Assembly: GCA_050633625.1 (NCBI GenBank)
Contig: JBOEGW010000004.1
Span: 248,001-312,000 of the forward strand
DNA length: 64,000 bases
Direction of reading: 5' to 3'
From: JBOEGW01 sp050633625
Lineage (GTDB): Bacteria; Pseudomonadota; Alphaproteobacteria; Rhodobacterales; Rhodobacteraceae
Shown here in pieces: positions 33,643 through 41,984 of the stretch (position 1 is its first letter; every line of letters starts with the position of its first letter). Made by a program: the position numbers and the translations under genes. The notes beneath the pieces are model-generated. The model worked only from the letters and a program-made list of their open reading frames with translations, ran no database searches and was not told the DNA's origin.

Positions 33643-34506
33643 TCACGCGGATTGCGCGGCCCAGGCCCAGTACAGGTCTCGCGCGCGTTTCGTCACAGGT
33701 CCAATCGGGTAATGGGTGCCGTCAAATTCGCTAACGGGCGTCACTTTATTGAGGTTCCCAGACAAAAACACCTCATCAGCATCGTGAAAATCCTCAAAGG
33801 ACAAAACCGTCTCATGCACAGGGATACCATCCGCGCGCAGGTTCACAATATGCCGCGCGCGGGTGATGCCCGACAGAAATGTGCCGTTGGCGATGGGGGT
33901 GAACACCTCACCATCCTTCACCATGAACACATTCGCAGAAGCGCTTTCAGCCACGTTGCCAAGCGCGTCCGCCACCAGCGCGTTGGAGTAGCCTTTCGCG
34001 CGGGCTTCGGCCAACATGCGGGCATTGTTCGGGTATAAACATCCTGCTTTCGCGTTCACCACTGAGGACTCTATGACGGGGCGACAAAACCGGGTCGTGG
34101 TAAGGGTCATGGTGGCGTCAGGCGCTGCCATGGGGATTTCTTCGAGCGACACGGCGAAGCCGGTTGAGCCTTGGTCCGGCAAAATGCCCAAATACCCGCC
34201 TTCAATGCCCCAATACATTGGCCGAATATAGACGGCGGAGTCTGGTGCAAATTGTGCGAGGCCTTCATGCACGATCGCGAGCATCTCTTGCGTGCTGACT
34301 GTCGGGGTGATCATGAGGGCTTTGGCGGATCGGTTGACGCGCGCGAGATGCGCCTCAAGGTCTGGGGTGAGCCCTTTCACAGAGCGCGCCCCGTCAAAAA
34401 CTGTGGTGCCAAGCCAAGCACCATGATCGCCTGCGCGCATCACATAAGCGTCGCCATTCTGCCAACGTCCATCGAAGTAGGTCTTTAGATTTGTGCCGGT
34501 TGCCAT
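33643..34506 (-). CDS. ilvE: Class IV aminotransferase, branched-chain amino acid type
   Basis: A 287-residue PLP-dependent fold-type IV aminotransferase. It has FDGRWQNGDAYVMRAGDHGA, the catalytic lysine segment SSVVNAKAGCLYPNNARML near residue 160, and ALVADALGNVAESASANVFM followed by the GITRARHIVNL phosphate-binding turn. I use ATG 34506, preceded by GGAGA; an upstream in-frame start at 34548 is unsupported. IlvE is the best fit, but D-amino-acid and 4-amino-4-deoxychorismate enzymes share the fold. The leader carries an attenuator-like hairpin. Confidence 0.8.
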   Translation of the reverse strand: MATGTNLKTYFDGRWQNGDAYVMRAGDHGAWLGTTVFDGARSVKGLTPDLEAHLARVNRSAKALMITPTVSTQEMLAIVHEGLAQFAPDSAVYIRPMYWGIEGGYLGILPDQGSTGFAVSLEEIPMAAPDATMTLTTTRFCRPVIESSVVNAKAGCLYPNNARMLAEARAKGYSNALVADALGNVAESASANVFMVKDGEVFTPIANGTFLSGITRARHIVNLRADGIPVHETVLSFEDFHDADEVFLSGNLNKVTPVSEFDGTHYPIGPVTKRARDLYWAWAAQSA

Positions 34507-34572
34507 GCTGATCTCCGCCCTGCGTTTGGGGGATCGTAGGCGGGTCAATCGGCAAGGTCCAGACTGTATGAA

Positions 34573-34602
34573 AGCGCCCCCGGCGGGGACCGAGGACGCT
34601 TA
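34573..34602 (-). promoter_or_regulatory. Attenuator-like hairpin in the ilvE leader
   Basis: On the minus strand TAAGCGTCCTCGG and CCGGGGGCGCTTTC form a stem. Its sequence closely parallels the phoX terminator 160 bp upstream, but the T-run is weak. A further hairpin CTTCCC-8-GGGAAG lies at 34635-34654. No branched-chain-rich leader peptide is seen. Confidence 0.4.
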
Positions 34603-34731
34603 GAGTGCGCGCGGGGAAGGGTCGGGACGGCGCGCTTCCCGGCCAGTCGGGAAGATCTGGCATGCTCGGGATGAGTCGACTCTAGCGCGCTGATGATTCC
34701 GTTTTGTGACGGCGGGCAAAACCGCGCAAAA

Positions 34732-34762
34732 AAACACCCCCGGCAAGGCCGAGGGCGCTTAA
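34732..34762 (-). terminator. Intrinsic terminator of phoX
   Basis: On the minus strand CGCCCTCGGC-CTT-GCCGGGGGTG is followed by seven T. It starts 28 bases after the phoX stop. Confidence 0.85.
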
Positions 34763-34789
34763 ACTGCTAAAATGCGGGTCTTAAATTGG

Positions 34790-36667
34790 TTATCCGATCA
34801 AGCCGCCATCGGTGCGGCGCACCGCGAAGACGCCGGAACGAGGCACTTCGCCGCCAAAGGCTGATCCGCCTTTTTCGCCGGGGTGTTGGATGCCGACAAA
34901 CATTGTGCGCCGATCAGGTGCCCAAGTCAGGCCCGTGACTTCGCACTCAGATGGTCCCACCAAGAACCGGCGAATTTCGCCTGTTGTGGTGTCGCCCGCG
35001 AGCATCTGGTTGTTGCCTTGGCCCGCGAAATCACCCTCGTTCGAGTAGTTCCCATCGGTTTGGATCCAAAGCAATCCCGTGTCATCAAACATCATGCCAT
35101 CTGGCGAGTTGAACATGTTGCCAGCGTTGATGTTTTCCGAGCCACCATAGGTATCACCGTGAACCTCCGGGTTTCCGGCAAGCGCGAACAAAGACCAGGT
35201 GAAGGTCTCGGCGGCATGGTCTTCGCCTTCTGGCACCCACCGCAGGATTTGGCCATAGTTGTTTGCTTCGCGGGGGTTGGGGCCGCCAACAGGTGTTTCA
35301 TCGCCGCCAGCATTGGTTTTGATACCGCGGTTTTTATTGTTGGTGAGCGCAACATAGGCTTCAACACGCGCCGGATTGGCCGCGACCCATTCGGGACGAT
35401 CCATTGTCGTTGCTCCGACCTTGGACCCTGCAAGACGTGTATGAACAAGGATTTCCTCGGCCGACATCCCAGTGGTGTCCGGCGTCAAAGCGACCCATTT
35501 CCCTGTCAGATCGTCCGAGAACACAGCCGCATAAAGTGTGCCGTCATCGAGCAAAGCAGAATTGTCGCCGGTGGCGGAATATGTGCCGTTAGACACGAAG
35601 CGATACAGGAATTCACCACGTTCATCATCGCCCATATACACAACAACTTTGCCATTTGCCGCGATCACGACTTCGGCGTTCTCATGTTTGAAACGACCGA
35701 GGGCTGTGCGTTTTTTCGGTGTGGAGGTTGGATCGAAGGGGTCAAGTTCGACAACATAACCGGCGCGATTTGGCTCGTTGGGGTTTTTCGCGACGTCAAA
35801 ACGGTCGTCCACTTTTGCCCAACCATATCCCCAATCTTTGGCGGAAACGCCGTAGCGCTTCAACTCTGCGCTGACCTCATGCGCCGCATCGGCGGCGGAG
35901 AAGTAACCGTTGAAGTTTTCCTCGCAGGCCAGGTAGGTTTCCCAGGGTGTGCGCCCGGAGCCACAGTTGTTCCAGGTGCCTAGGGAGAGCGTCCCGGTTG
36001 GGTCCGCCTCGGTTTTCATGAGGTCTGCGCCTGCTGCGGGGCCAACAAGCTCAAACGGGGTGCGTGGTGTGATGCGGCGGTTCAGCTCGCTGTCCACTTT
36101 GACCTGCCATTTGCCGTCTTCATTCACGATTTCCACGACCGACAGCCCATGCGCCATCATGCCCTTTTCAATATCGTCGTCAGAAGCCGGTACACCTGCT
36201 TCGGCGTTGTTGCCCCAAAGTGTGCCGATGTTAGTGTATTCGTTGTTGATCGCCATGACGGTACGCCCGTTCTTGGTGAACAGTTCCATACCATCATTGT
36301 TGTCACCAAAGGCCAGTGCTTGGGTCGCGGCGGTGCCTCGCGTGGTAGGATCAAACGCCGGACCATCGGCGGTGAGCGGATCGCCCCATTGGATCAGCGG
36401 CTCCCACTCAAACCCTTCGGGCAAGGTGATTGTGTCGGCGGTCGATGTTGGGATGCCTTCGAACCCAAAACGGTCCATTGTCGCCGCGTCGCTCATGCGT
36501 GTCATTGCGGAGGTGCCCAGCATAAAACTGCCAAGGCCAAAGGTCATGACACTGCCCAGAAAGCCACGACGCGACATGGCGCTGTCTACAACCTCGTCGA
36601 AATCAGTTGTTTCGGGGGCCGGGTTGATCGTTTCGTCATAGTCGTCAAAGGAAATCTCGTCCGTCAT
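34790..36667 (-). CDS. phoX: PhoX-family alkaline phosphatase, Tat-exported
   Basis: A 625-residue phosphatase of the PhoX (DUF839) family, which hydrolyses phosphomonoesters in the periplasm or outside using calcium and iron. The twin-arginine signal SRRGFLGSVMTFGLGSFMLG is at about residues 31-50. Family segments include TWNNCGSGRTPWETYLACEE, GRFKHENAEVVIAANG, YMGDDERGEFLYRFVS and NSPDGMMFDDTGLLWIQTDG. The ATG at 36667 has AGGACAGGA in front; the frame is open 73 codons further but that part crosses the promoter. Three 11-bp-spaced Pho-box-like repeats lie upstream, so phosphate starvation control by PhoB is likely. Confidence 0.92.
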   Translation of the reverse strand: MTDEISFDDYDETINPAPETTDFDEVVDSAMSRRGFLGSVMTFGLGSFMLGTSAMTRMSDAATMDRFGFEGIPTSTADTITLPEGFEWEPLIQWGDPLTADGPAFDPTTRGTAATQALAFGDNNDGMELFTKNGRTVMAINNEYTNIGTLWGNNAEAGVPASDDDIEKGMMAHGLSVVEIVNEDGKWQVKVDSELNRRITPRTPFELVGPAAGADLMKTEADPTGTLSLGTWNNCGSGRTPWETYLACEENFNGYFSAADAAHEVSAELKRYGVSAKDWGYGWAKVDDRFDVAKNPNEPNRAGYVVELDPFDPTSTPKKRTALGRFKHENAEVVIAANGKVVVYMGDDERGEFLYRFVSNGTYSATGDNSALLDDGTLYAAVFSDDLTGKWVALTPDTTGMSAEEILVHTRLAGSKVGATTMDRPEWVAANPARVEAYVALTNNKNRGIKTNAGGDETPVGGPNPREANNYGQILRWVPEGEDHAAETFTWSLFALAGNPEVHGDTYGGSENINAGNMFNSPDGMMFDDTGLLWIQTDGNYSNEGDFAGQGNNQMLAGDTTTGEIRRFLVGPSECEVTGLTWAPDRRTMFVGIQHPGEKGGSAFGGEVPRSGVFAVRRTDGGLIG

Positions 36668-36734
36668 GTCCTGTCCTGTCTTGCTGTTTGGTCTAGCTGG
36701 ATGGCGGATGGTTAGTGTGAGTCGACGAAGGATA

Positions 36735-36762
36735 TGTGACGCTGTTGTAACTGTTGTGTAAC
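36735..36762 (-). promoter_or_regulatory. Pho-box-like array upstream of phoX
   Basis: On the minus strand GTTACA (36762-36757), GTTACA (36751-36746) and GTCACA (36740-36735) recur with an exact 11-bp period, the spacing of PhoB half-sites. The array is 68-95 bp before the phoX start. Confidence 0.65.
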
Positions 36763-36865
36763 GGATCTGGACGCGGGGTTTCCACAGGATGTGTTTAGCT
36801 GTGGATGAAATGACACTAAGTCTTGTGTGCATGTTGGGACGCAGGGTAAAGTTGAGGCATACCCC

Positions 36866-37032
36866 CGTGTTGGGAGAATCTGCCAAAGCCTTTGGGGGCT
36901 TGGTGGTGCCGAAGGAGCAACCGCCCCGGTAAACTTTCAGGCCAACGGACCTCGCGGGGAAAGAAACTCTGGAGAGAGGCGCTGCGCGCCCGCCGAAGGG
37001 ATAACGATCTCAGGCGCAAGGACAGAGGGGGC
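36866..37032 (+). ncRNA. Tandem glycine riboswitch
   Basis: Two aptamers in series upstream of gcvT. The first has TTGGGAGAAT, GCCGAAGGAGCAACC, AAACTTTCAGGCC and ACGGACC. The second has CTCTGGAGAGAG, GCCGAAGGGATAACGATC, TCAGGCGCAAGGACAGAGG. These are the conserved cores of the glycine riboswitch, and the two are joined by a short linker near 36959. It should switch gcvTHP on when glycine is high. I did not resolve the expression platform, which must lie in 37033-37100. Confidence 0.92.
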
Positions 37033-37100
37033 ATCGCGCGGCTGTGTGGCCGCTGGATGCTGGGGCGAACCCGGTTGGATTTGTGGGTTTGGGGGCGCGC

Positions 37101-38225
37101 ATGGGCGAGCTAAAGCGGACAGTTTTGTACGATTTGCACAAGGACCAAGGCGCCAAGATGGTGCCTTTCGCAGGGTATGAAATGCCGGTGCAATATCCAA
37201 TGGGCGTGATGAAAGAGCATCTTCACACGCGTGCTTCGGCTGGATTATTTGACGTTAGCCACATGGGGCAAATCATGGTGCGGCCCAAGTCTGGGGAGAT
37301 CAAAGACGCGGCGCAGGCGCTCGAATCCTTGATGCCCGCTGATGTTCTGGGACTTGCGCGTGGTCGCCAGCGCTATGGGATGTTCACCAATACACGGGGC
37401 GGGGTGATTGATGACCTCATGATTGCCAACGTCAAATGGACTGTTGGGTATTTTCTCGTGGTCAATGCGGCCAACGCGCCCCGCGATATTGCGCATCTCG
37501 AAGCGCATATTGCCGAGACCTGCGAGATTGAAGTTTTGTCAGATCGCGCGCTTCTTGCGCTACAGGGTCCAAAGGCGGAGGCTGTTTTGGCGCATCTTCT
37601 CCCCAAGGTGGGCGACATGCGTTTCATGGATCATGAGGCCTTTAACAGCGACGACCTTTGGGTGTCGCGTTCCGGCTACACAGGCGACGACGGCTTTGAG
37701 ATTTCGCTGCCTGCGGATCGGGCGGAGAGCTTCGCGCGCGATCTTCTTGCACTGGATGACGTGGCGCCCATCGGGCTGGGCGCGCGCGACAGTTTGCGCA
37801 TGGAGGCCGGGTTGCCGCTGCACGGCCAAGAGATGGACGCCGATACAACACCTTTGAGTGCTGGCCTTGGTTGGGGGATCTCGAAGCACCGCAAAACAGG
37901 CGGCGCGCGCGAAGGCGGCTTTCCGGGGGCCGAGATCATCCTTGCTGAGATCGACGCCGGTGCGCATCTGGTCACCACTGGTCTTATTCCGGACGGTCGT
38001 GCCCCGATGCGCGCTGGCACTTTGCTTTTCGCCGGGACAGATGCACCGGTGGGCCATGTGACATCGGGCGGGTTTGCGCCATCGCTGGGTCATCCGATTT
38101 CGATTGCGCGGCTTCCGGCGGAATTCGCGCGGCAGGGAATGAGCATTGAGGCGGAGGTGCGCGGCAAACGCCTTTCTGCCAAAGTCACCAAGCTCCCGTT
38201 CAGGCCCACAACTTACAAACGCTAA
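37101..38225 (+). CDS. gcvT: Glycine cleavage system T protein (aminomethyltransferase)
   Basis: A 374-residue tetrahydrofolate-dependent aminomethyltransferase: LYDLHKDQGAKMVPFAGYEM, SAGLFDVSHMGQIMVRPKSG, RSGYTGDDGFEISLPAD, GARDSLRMEAGLPLHGQEMD. It transfers the methylene group from the H-protein arm to tetrahydrofolate and releases ammonia. I start at ATG 37101; an earlier in-frame ATG at 37044 would fall in the riboswitch expression platform. First gene of gcvTHP. Confidence 0.95.
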   Translation: MGELKRTVLYDLHKDQGAKMVPFAGYEMPVQYPMGVMKEHLHTRASAGLFDVSHMGQIMVRPKSGEIKDAAQALESLMPADVLGLARGRQRYGMFTNTRGGVIDDLMIANVKWTVGYFLVVNAANAPRDIAHLEAHIAETCEIEVLSDRALLALQGPKAEAVLAHLLPKVGDMRFMDHEAFNSDDLWVSRSGYTGDDGFEISLPADRAESFARDLLALDDVAPIGLGARDSLRMEAGLPLHGQEMDADTTPLSAGLGWGISKHRKTGGAREGGFPGAEIILAEIDAGAHLVTTGLIPDGRAPMRAGTLLFAGTDAPVGHVTSGGFAPSLGHPISIARLPAEFARQGMSIEAEVRGKRLSAKVTKLPFRPTTYKR

Positions 38226-38240
38226 CAATAGGACAGCGAC

Positions 38241-38600
38241 ATGAAATATACAGAAGAACACGAATGGCTCCTTGAAGAAGATGGTATTGTCACAGTTGGC
38301 ATCACCCTTCATGCCGCCGAACAATTGGGCGATGTGGTGTTTGTCGAATTGCCCGAAGTGGGCGTTGAAGTGACCAAAGACGAGGAGATTGTCGTGATCG
38401 AAAGCGTCAAGGCCGCCTCTGATATTTTGGCCCCTCTTGATGGGGAAATCGTCGAGGTGAACGAGGCGATTGTTAGCGATCCGGGCAAGGTCAACGAGGA
38501 CGCAGAAGGCAGCGCATGGTTCTTCAAAATGCGCGTCGAGGACATGGACGCGATGGACGACATGATGAGCGAAACTGAGTACAAAGCTTTCGTTGGTTAG
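38241..38600 (+). CDS. gcvH: Glycine cleavage system H protein
   Basis: A 119-residue lipoyl carrier: YTEEHEWLLEEDGIVTVGIT at the N-terminus, and the lipoylated lysine in VVIESVKAASDILAPLDGEI near residue 60. It shuttles the aminomethyl group between P, T and L proteins. It is 15 bp after gcvT and 11 bp before gcvP. Confidence 0.96.
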   Translation: MKYTEEHEWLLEEDGIVTVGITLHAAEQLGDVVFVELPEVGVEVTKDEEIVVIESVKAASDILAPLDGEIVEVNEAIVSDPGKVNEDAEGSAWFFKMRVEDMDAMDDMMSETEYKAFVG

Positions 38601-38611
38601 GACCAAAAAAC

Positions 38612-41455
38612 ATGCCGTTTGCCCCAACTGATTACCGACCCTATGACTTTGCAAACCGCCGCCACATTGGCCCAAGCCCGGCGGAAATGACCGATATGTT
38701 GCAGGTGATCGGCGCGCCCAGTCTTGACGCGTTAATTGACGATACCGTTCCTGCATCCATTCGGCAGGACGCGCCGCTTGAGTTTGGTAAACCGCGCTCG
38801 GAGCGCGAAATGCTCCATCAAATGCGGCTGATTGCGGCGAAAAACACAGTGATGCGGTCGCTGTTGGGGCAGGGGTATCACGGCACTGTGACGCCGCCGG
38901 TGATCCAGCGCAATATCCTCGAAAACCCAGCGTGGTACACGGCCTATACCCCCTATCAACCGGAGATTTCACAAGGCCGCCTAGAGGCCCTTTTGAACTT
39001 TCAAACGATGATTTCCGACCTCACGGGGCTTGAGGTTGCGGGGGCATCTTTGTTGGATGAGGCAACCGCCTGCGCTGAGGCGATGACCATGGCGCAACGG
39101 GTTGCTAAATCAAAGGCGCAGTCGTTTTTTGTTGATGAAAACTGCCATCCGCAAAACATTGCGGTGATGAAAACCCGCGCCGCGCCGCTTGGTATTGAGG
39201 TGATCATCGGTGCGCCGGAGGACATGGATGCAAGCGCCGTTTTTGGGGCCATTTTCCAATACCCCGGCACGCTGGGAACAGTGCGTGATTTTGCACAGCA
39301 AATGGACGCGCTGCATGACGCCAAAGCGATTGGGATCGTAGCGGCTGATCCCTTGGCGCTGACAATCCTCAAAGAGCCGGGCGCCATGGGCGCGGATATT
39401 GCCGTTGGCTCGACGCAACGCTTCGGTGTGCCCATGGCGTATGGTGGGCCTCATGCTGCCTATCTGGCCACGCGCGATGCCCACAAACGGGCCATGCCGG
39501 GGCGGATTGTTGGAGTGTCTGTGGATGCGCGAGGCAACAAAGCGTACCGTTTGGCGCTGCAAACCCGCGAGCAACATATCAGACGCGAAAAAGCGACCTC
39601 AAACGTGTGCACAGCGCAGGCCTTGCTGGCGGTGATGGCGTCGTTTTATGCGGTTTTTCACGGACCCGAAGGGCTAAAGGCGATCGCCCAGCGCATTCAT
39701 CGAAAGACCGTTCGTTTGGCCAAGCGGCTTGAGGCGCACGGCTTTGTTGTGGCCCCTCATGAGTTCTTTGACACGATCACTGTTGAGGTTGGTGGCGCGC
39801 AAGAAGAGGTGATCTCGAAGGCTTTGTTTGAGGGGGTAAACCTGCGCCGAGTTGGCCACACGAAGGTGGGCATTACCCTTGACGAAGCGACCCGGCCTGA
39901 GACGATTGAGGCCGTGTGGCGGGCCTTTGGCATTGATGCGCGCGATGATGAATTGACAGCTCAATACCGCCTTCCCGAAGCCCTATGGCGCCAGTCAGAT
40001 TACCTCACCCATGAGGTGTTTCATATGAACCGGGCCGAAACCGAGATGATGCGCTACATGCGCCGGTTGGCGGATCGCGATTTGGCGCTGGATCGCGCGA
40101 TGATCCCGCTTGGGTCTTGCACGATGAAGCTCAATGCTGCTGCGGAAATGATCCCTGTGAGTTGGCGCGAATTTTCAATGTTGCACCCTTTTTGCCCAAT
40201 TGATCAGGCGGCTGGATATGTCGAGTTGATTGAAGACTTGAAAGCGAAGCTGTGCGACATCACCGGCTATGACGCCATGTCGATGCAGCCAAATTCCGGC
40301 GCTCAAGGCGAATATGCCGGCTTGTTGAGCATTGCCGGGTATCACGCCGCGAAGGGTGAGACGCATCGCAATATTTGCCTGATCCCAATGAGCGCTCATG
40401 GCACCAATCCGGCCAGCGCACAGATGGTGGGCATGAAAGTTGTCGTGGTCAAAACAGCGGAAAATGGCGATATCGACGTTGAGGATTTTCGCGCCAAAGC
40501 CGCCGCGGCCGGTGAAAACCTTGCTGCCGCGATGATCACCTACCCCTCCACCCATGGCGTGTTTGAGGAAACAGTGCGCGAGATTTGCGACATCACCCAT
40601 GCGCAGGGCGGACAGGTTTACATTGACGGGGCGAATTTGAATGCGCTGGTGGGCTTGGTGAAACTTGGCGATTTGGGTGGAGATGTGAGTCACTTGAATC
40701 TCCACAAGACTTTCGCGATTCCGCATGGCGGCGGTGGTCCGGGCATGGGGCCGATTGGTGTAAAGGCGCATCTTGCGCCCTTTTTGCCGGTTGATCCTTT
40801 CGCCGGTGACGCGGGCGCGGTCAGTGCGGCACCGTTCGGATCAGCGTCGATTCTGCCAATTTCATGGGCCTATATCGTGATGATGGGCGGGGCCGGATTG
40901 ACGCAAGCCACCCGCGCGGCGATCTTGAGTGCGAACTACATTGCAGAGCGCTTAAGCGGCGCTTTTGACATTCTCTTTTCAGGCCCAACTGGGCGCGTGG
41001 CGCATGAGTGCATCATTGATGTCCGCCCGTTTGAGGCCAGCGCCGGGATCACAGTTGAGGACATTGCCAAGCGGTTGATGGATGCTGGGTTTCATGCGCC
41101 AACGATGTCTTGGCCGGTGGCTGGTACTTTGATGGTGGAGCCAACCGAGAGCGAAACCAAGGGCGAGCTTGATCGGTTTTGCGATGCTATGTTGGCGATC
41201 CGAGAGGAAATCCGGGCGATTGAAACGGGCGAGATGGATGCCCAGAACAACCCGCTCAAACACGCGCCACACACGGTTCAGGATTTGGTCGGTGACTGGG
41301 ATCGCCCCTATTCACGCGAAGCTGGCTGTTTCCCGGTCGGGGCGTTTCGCATCGACAAATATTGGCCGCCAGTGAACCGAGTGGATAATGTGTTTGGCGA
41401 TCGAAACCTCATTTGCACATGCCCGCCAATGGGCAGCTATGTGGATGCGGAGTAA
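38612..41455 (+). CDS. gcvP: Glycine dehydrogenase (decarboxylating), P protein
   Basis: A 947-residue single-chain P protein that decarboxylates glycine with PLP. The N-terminal half has NRRHIGPSPAEMTDML and LLDEATACAEAM. The C-terminal half has the catalytic PLP lysine in HLNLHKTFAIPHGGGGPGMG near residue 700 and SAHGTNPASAQMVGMKVVVV. Length matches the fused, homodimeric type rather than the split GcvPA/GcvPB type. The lipoamide dehydrogenase (L protein) is not in the window. Confidence 0.96.
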   Translation: MPFAPTDYRPYDFANRRHIGPSPAEMTDMLQVIGAPSLDALIDDTVPASIRQDAPLEFGKPRSEREMLHQMRLIAAKNTVMRSLLGQGYHGTVTPPVIQRNILENPAWYTAYTPYQPEISQGRLEALLNFQTMISDLTGLEVAGASLLDEATACAEAMTMAQRVAKSKAQSFFVDENCHPQNIAVMKTRAAPLGIEVIIGAPEDMDASAVFGAIFQYPGTLGTVRDFAQQMDALHDAKAIGIVAADPLALTILKEPGAMGADIAVGSTQRFGVPMAYGGPHAAYLATRDAHKRAMPGRIVGVSVDARGNKAYRLALQTREQHIRREKATSNVCTAQALLAVMASFYAVFHGPEGLKAIAQRIHRKTVRLAKRLEAHGFVVAPHEFFDTITVEVGGAQEEVISKALFEGVNLRRVGHTKVGITLDEATRPETIEAVWRAFGIDARDDELTAQYRLPEALWRQSDYLTHEVFHMNRAETEMMRYMRRLADRDLALDRAMIPLGSCTMKLNAAAEMIPVSWREFSMLHPFCPIDQAAGYVELIEDLKAKLCDITGYDAMSMQPNSGAQGEYAGLLSIAGYHAAKGETHRNICLIPMSAHGTNPASAQMVGMKVVVVKTAENGDIDVEDFRAKAAAAGENLAAAMITYPSTHGVFEETVREICDITHAQGGQVYIDGANLNALVGLVKLGDLGGDVSHLNLHKTFAIPHGGGGPGMGPIGVKAHLAPFLPVDPFAGDAGAVSAAPFGSASILPISWAYIVMMGGAGLTQATRAAILSANYIAERLSGAFDILFSGPTGRVAHECIIDVRPFEASAGITVEDIAKRLMDAGFHAPTMSWPVAGTLMVEPTESETKGELDRFCDAMLAIREEIRAIETGEMDAQNNPLKHAPHTVQDLVGDWDRPYSREAGCFPVGAFRIDKYWPPVNRVDNVFGDRNLICTCPPMGSYVDAE

Positions 41456-41458
41456 TCG

Positions 41459-41974
41459 GTGGAGGTTTCTCTACGCGCCCCTCATGAAGATGACATTGCC
41501 GCGCACGCTGGGTTTTCTGTGTCGCCGGAAATCCACAAAATGTACGGCGGAAATGGCCCGCCGCCTGCGCCGTCAATGGAGAGGTCAAAAGGGTGGTACG
41601 CGCGTTTGATCGCTCAGGATCATGCGTGGTGCATTGATGTGGACGGCGCTCTTGCGGGGGTGATTTTTCTGCATTCCGTGAGCAACGCTGACAGAAACGC
41701 GCGCCTCGCGATGGGGCTGTTTGACGAACGCCAGCTTGGTCAGGGGATCGGACGACTGGCCCTTCGCCAAGCGCTCACTTTAGCGTTCTTTGAGCTGGGG
41801 TTACACCGGGTTGATTTGCGGGTTTTGGCCTATAATGAGCGCGCGCTTCGGTGCTACGAAGCCGTGGGATTTCGCCACGAAGGGCGGCTTCGCGACTCCG
41901 CCTTCGTGGATGGCGCATGGCATGATGACCTGATTTTGGCGATGCTTGCGTCTGAGTTTCAGGCCTCCAAATAG
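41459..41974 (+). CDS. GNAT-family N-acetyltransferase (RimJ/RimL-like)
   Basis: A 171-residue acetyltransferase. The acetyl-CoA loop is in FDERQLGQGIGRLALRQALT near residue 95, followed by RVDLRVLAYNERALRCYEAV and GFRHEGRLRDSAFVDG, typical of the RimL group. The start is GTG at 41459, three bases after the gcvP stop, using GGAG inside the end of gcvP, so it is probably an operon member. The target is unknown. It ends 10 bp from the convergent quiC. Confidence 0.85.
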   Translation: MEVSLRAPHEDDIAAHAGFSVSPEIHKMYGGNGPPPAPSMERSKGWYARLIAQDHAWCIDVDGALAGVIFLHSVSNADRNARLAMGLFDERQLGQGIGRLALRQALTLAFFELGLHRVDLRVLAYNERALRCYEAVGFRHEGRLRDSAFVDGAWHDDLILAMLASEFQASK

Positions 41975-41984
41975 TCTTTGCAGT

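Noticed and set aside
34673..34682. GAGTCGACTC perfect palindrome between phoX and ilvE.
   Set aside because: Ten bases alone are not significant in 64 kb and it has no partner site.
34507..34731. Possible leader peptide for attenuation of ilvE.
   Set aside because: The open frame from 34663 has no ribosome site and no run of Leu, Ile or Val codons.
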